Position numbers and translations under genes: made by a program. DNA of 64,000 nucleotides from HGW-17 sp964516435. GTDB taxonomy: Bacteria; Myxococcota_A; Polyangia; HGW-17. Shown piece by piece: positions 62,496 to 64,000 of the stretch. Each line of letters begins with the position of its first letter. Position 1 is the first letter of the stretch. Location: positions 1 to 64,000 of the forward strand of contig CAZEZP010000025.1 in the NCBI GenBank assembly GCA_964516435.1, given 5' to 3'. The notes beneath the pieces were generated by a model. The model did no database searches. It saw only the letters and a program-made list of their open reading frames with translations, and was not told the origin of the DNA.

Positions 62496-63947
62496 ATGTT
62501 CACTGCTTGCAGCATCGAAGAGGGTGGGGAACGCCTGCATTTCACCAGTTCGCGCTTCGGTGCGCATACGGAGACGGCATGGTTTCTGCGCAGGCAGGGC
62601 GACTTCCTCTCGCCGCCCCTGACAGCCGCCGAAATCGCGGACCCCGAAACGCTTCACCTGCATTTTGCTGATGGTTATTCCGTAAAACTGAACGAGGCCG
62701 ACCTGGACCCGCAGGGACCGCCCGAAAAAATCATCCGCAACATCGGGCAACTGCTGCGCCATGATGCGCAGGGGCGCTTTTTCGTGGAGGAGAACGCCGA
62801 GATCTGGATTCGCGCGGGCCGCATCCTCGATGCCGGAAAGCGCGAAGACGTCCGCGCGCGCCGGGGATCAGCGCCGGCCAACGCGCAAATCCTCGATGCG
62901 CAGGGGAGTGTCGTCTCGGCGGGCCTCGTCGATCCTCACACCCATCCCGTGTTCGCCGGCGAGCGCTCGCGGGAATTCGCCATGCGCAAGGCCGGCGCCA
63001 CCTATGCCGAAATCCAGGCGGCCGGCGGCGGCATCCTGTCCACCATGCGAGCCACCCGAGCGGCTTCCGAGGAAGAGCTCTTCACCAGCGCCGCCACCCG
63101 CCTGCGCCGCATGGCCTCCTTCGGCGCCACCTCCGTGGAGGGCAAGACTGGCTATGCGCTCGATGCCGAGGGCGAAATGCGCATGCTGCGTGTGCTGCGC
63201 CGCCTCGGCGCCCGCTGCGCCGTGGACGTCTCCCCCACCCTGCTGGCCGCGCACATCGTGCCTCCCGAATATGCCCACGACCGCGCCGCCTGGGTGGACT
63301 GCATCGTGCGCGACCTCATCCCGCAAAGCGCAGGACTCGCCACGGCCGTGGACGTCTTCTGCGAGCACAATGCCTTCACGCTGGAGGAAACCGTGCGCAT
63401 CATCGAAGCCGCCCGGACCGCCGGACTGCACGCGCGCGCCCACGCCGGCCAGTTTTCCAGCCTGGGAGCAGTGGCTGCCGCCGCCCGTCTGGGCGCGCTC
63501 AGTGTCGACCACCTCGAATGCGTCAGCGATGCGGAATTCGCGGCGCTCGAGGAGTCCCGCGCCACGGTGGCCGTGCTCCTGCCCGGCGCCGCCCTCTCCC
63601 TGGGACTGGCGCCTCCCTCCGGGCGCGCCTTCCTGGACCGCGGCATCCCGGTGGCCGTGGGCACGGATTGCAATCCCGGCACCAGCATGACCGAAAACCT
63701 GCCCCTGTGCGGCACGCTGGCCTGCATGCAGATGGGCCTGACCGTCGAGGAGACCTGGAGCGCGCTCACCCTGCACGCCGCGCGGGCGGCCGGATTCCCC
63801 GACAGGGGCGACATCCGCCCCGGCGCGCCGGCGGATCTGGTCATCTGGAATTTTTTCCACTACGGCGTGCTCGCATACCACTTCGGCGTCAGCCACGTGC
63901 GCACGCTTCTGCGCCGCGGCATCGAAGTGCAGCTTGCAACCGGATGA
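62496..63947 (+). CDS. hutI: Imidazolonepropionase with N-terminal extension
   Basis: A 483-residue metal-dependent amidohydrolase that opens 4-imidazolone-5-propanoate to N-formimino-L-glutamate, the third step of histidine degradation. Signatures are SAGLVDPHTHPVFAG (metal-binding His pair), LHARAHAGQFSSLGA, LSVDHLECV and VAVGTDCNPGTS. Typical HutI is about 400-420 residues; here the core starts at about residue 95 (AEIWIRAGRILDAG). The extra N-terminal part (ERLHFTSSRFGAHTETAWFL, then TLHLHFADGYSVKLNEADLD) is unassigned. It is real because AGGGG precedes the ATG. No other hut genes are in view. Confidence 0.9.
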   Translation: MFTACSIEEGGERLHFTSSRFGAHTETAWFLRRQGDFLSPPLTAAEIADPETLHLHFADGYSVKLNEADLDPQGPPEKIIRNIGQLLRHDAQGRFFVEENAEIWIRAGRILDAGKREDVRARRGSAPANAQILDAQGSVVSAGLVDPHTHPVFAGERSREFAMRKAGATYAEIQAAGGGILSTMRATRAASEEELFTSAATRLRRMASFGATSVEGKTGYALDAEGEMRMLRVLRRLGARCAVDVSPTLLAAHIVPPEYAHDRAAWVDCIVRDLIPQSAGLATAVDVFCEHNAFTLEETVRIIEAARTAGLHARAHAGQFSSLGAVAAAARLGALSVDHLECVSDAEFAALEESRATVAVLLPGAALSLGLAPPSGRAFLDRGIPVAVGTDCNPGTSMTENLPLCGTLACMQMGLTVEETWSALTLHAARAAGFPDRGDIRPGAPADLVIWNFFHYGVLAYHFGVSHVRTLLRRGIEVQLATG

Positions 63948-63956
63948 CTTTTTCAT

Positions 63957-64000
63957 ATGGTGGATCAGCTGTCCCTTTTTCGACGGAGACGACAAGACAC
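63957..64000 (+). CDS. Possible start of a further gene, cut by the window edge
   Basis: ATGGTGGATCAGCTGTCCC opens a frame reading MVDQLSLFRRRRQD to the end of the window, nine bases after the hutI stop. No convincing ribosome site is visible, and 14 codons are not enough to identify a family. Confidence 0.3.
   Translation, partial: MVDQLSLFRRRRQD

Overview
The window is a GC-rich chromosomal segment of an uncultured-type Gram-negative bacterium, most like a predatory or gliding Myxococcota / former Deltaproteobacteria lineage. The inference rests on content: a Ser/Thr kinase fused to an AAA ATPase and helical repeats, many lipoproteins, acidic Cys-rich MopE-type repeats in two surface proteins, a large HExxH metalloprotease, an SppA with a long exported N-terminal domain, a DUF1844 protein, and a TolQ/TolR plus giant TPR cluster laid out like the Glt/Agl gliding machinery of Myxococcus. 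No taxonomic marker beyond a 46-residue end of ribosomal protein S15 is present, so the assignment is inference.

Layout. 1-8.2 kb: end of rpsO, the large kinase, then a leftward operon of four lipoproteins with an NCS2-like permease. 8.2-16 kb: rightward lipB, SppA, a MopE-repeat lipoprotein that carries a one-base frameshift, a PPC-domain lipoprotein and a zinc-ribbon protein. 16-22 kb: leftward outer-membrane barrel and 1456-residue metalloprotease. 22-26.6 kb: an SGNH hydrolase/MBOAT acyltransferase pair and a CPA2 antiporter. 26.8-39 kb: one leftward block of eight genes (secreted protein, 891- and 1673-residue TPR proteins, TPR lipoprotein, 83-residue secreted protein, TolQ, TolR, TolR), read here as a Glt/Agl-like force-generating or trafficking complex. 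39-44 kb: pyrimidine-nucleoside phosphorylase, a lipoprotein, murG, and a cysteine-desulfidase-family gene.

44-54 kb: a leftward operon in which a SNF2-type helicase and an unknown protein precede a complete RND efflux system (adaptor, pump, TolC), preceded by a TPR/PEGA protein. 54-57 kb: a two-gene signalling module, a pseudo-receiver/HATPase protein and a membrane protein with two STAS-like + zinc-ribbon repeats, bracketed by two perfect inverted repeats. 57-60 kb: murC and ftsQ with a 4-base overlap, a piece of the dcw cluster lacking murB and murG. 60-64 kb: a papain-like peptidase lipoprotein with MopE and P-domain repeats, two small proteins (one DUF1844), and hutI with an N-terminal extension.

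Regulation. Many transcription units are preceded by sigma-70-like boxes of the form TTGAnn, 16-18 bases, TAnAnT. I saw no tRNA, rRNA, CRISPR array, insertion sequence or convincing intrinsic terminator. The best candidates for something undescribed are the STAS/zinc-ribbon module with its pseudo-receiver ATPase, the TolQRR block with one TolR lacking the membrane Asp, and the helicase-RND operon.
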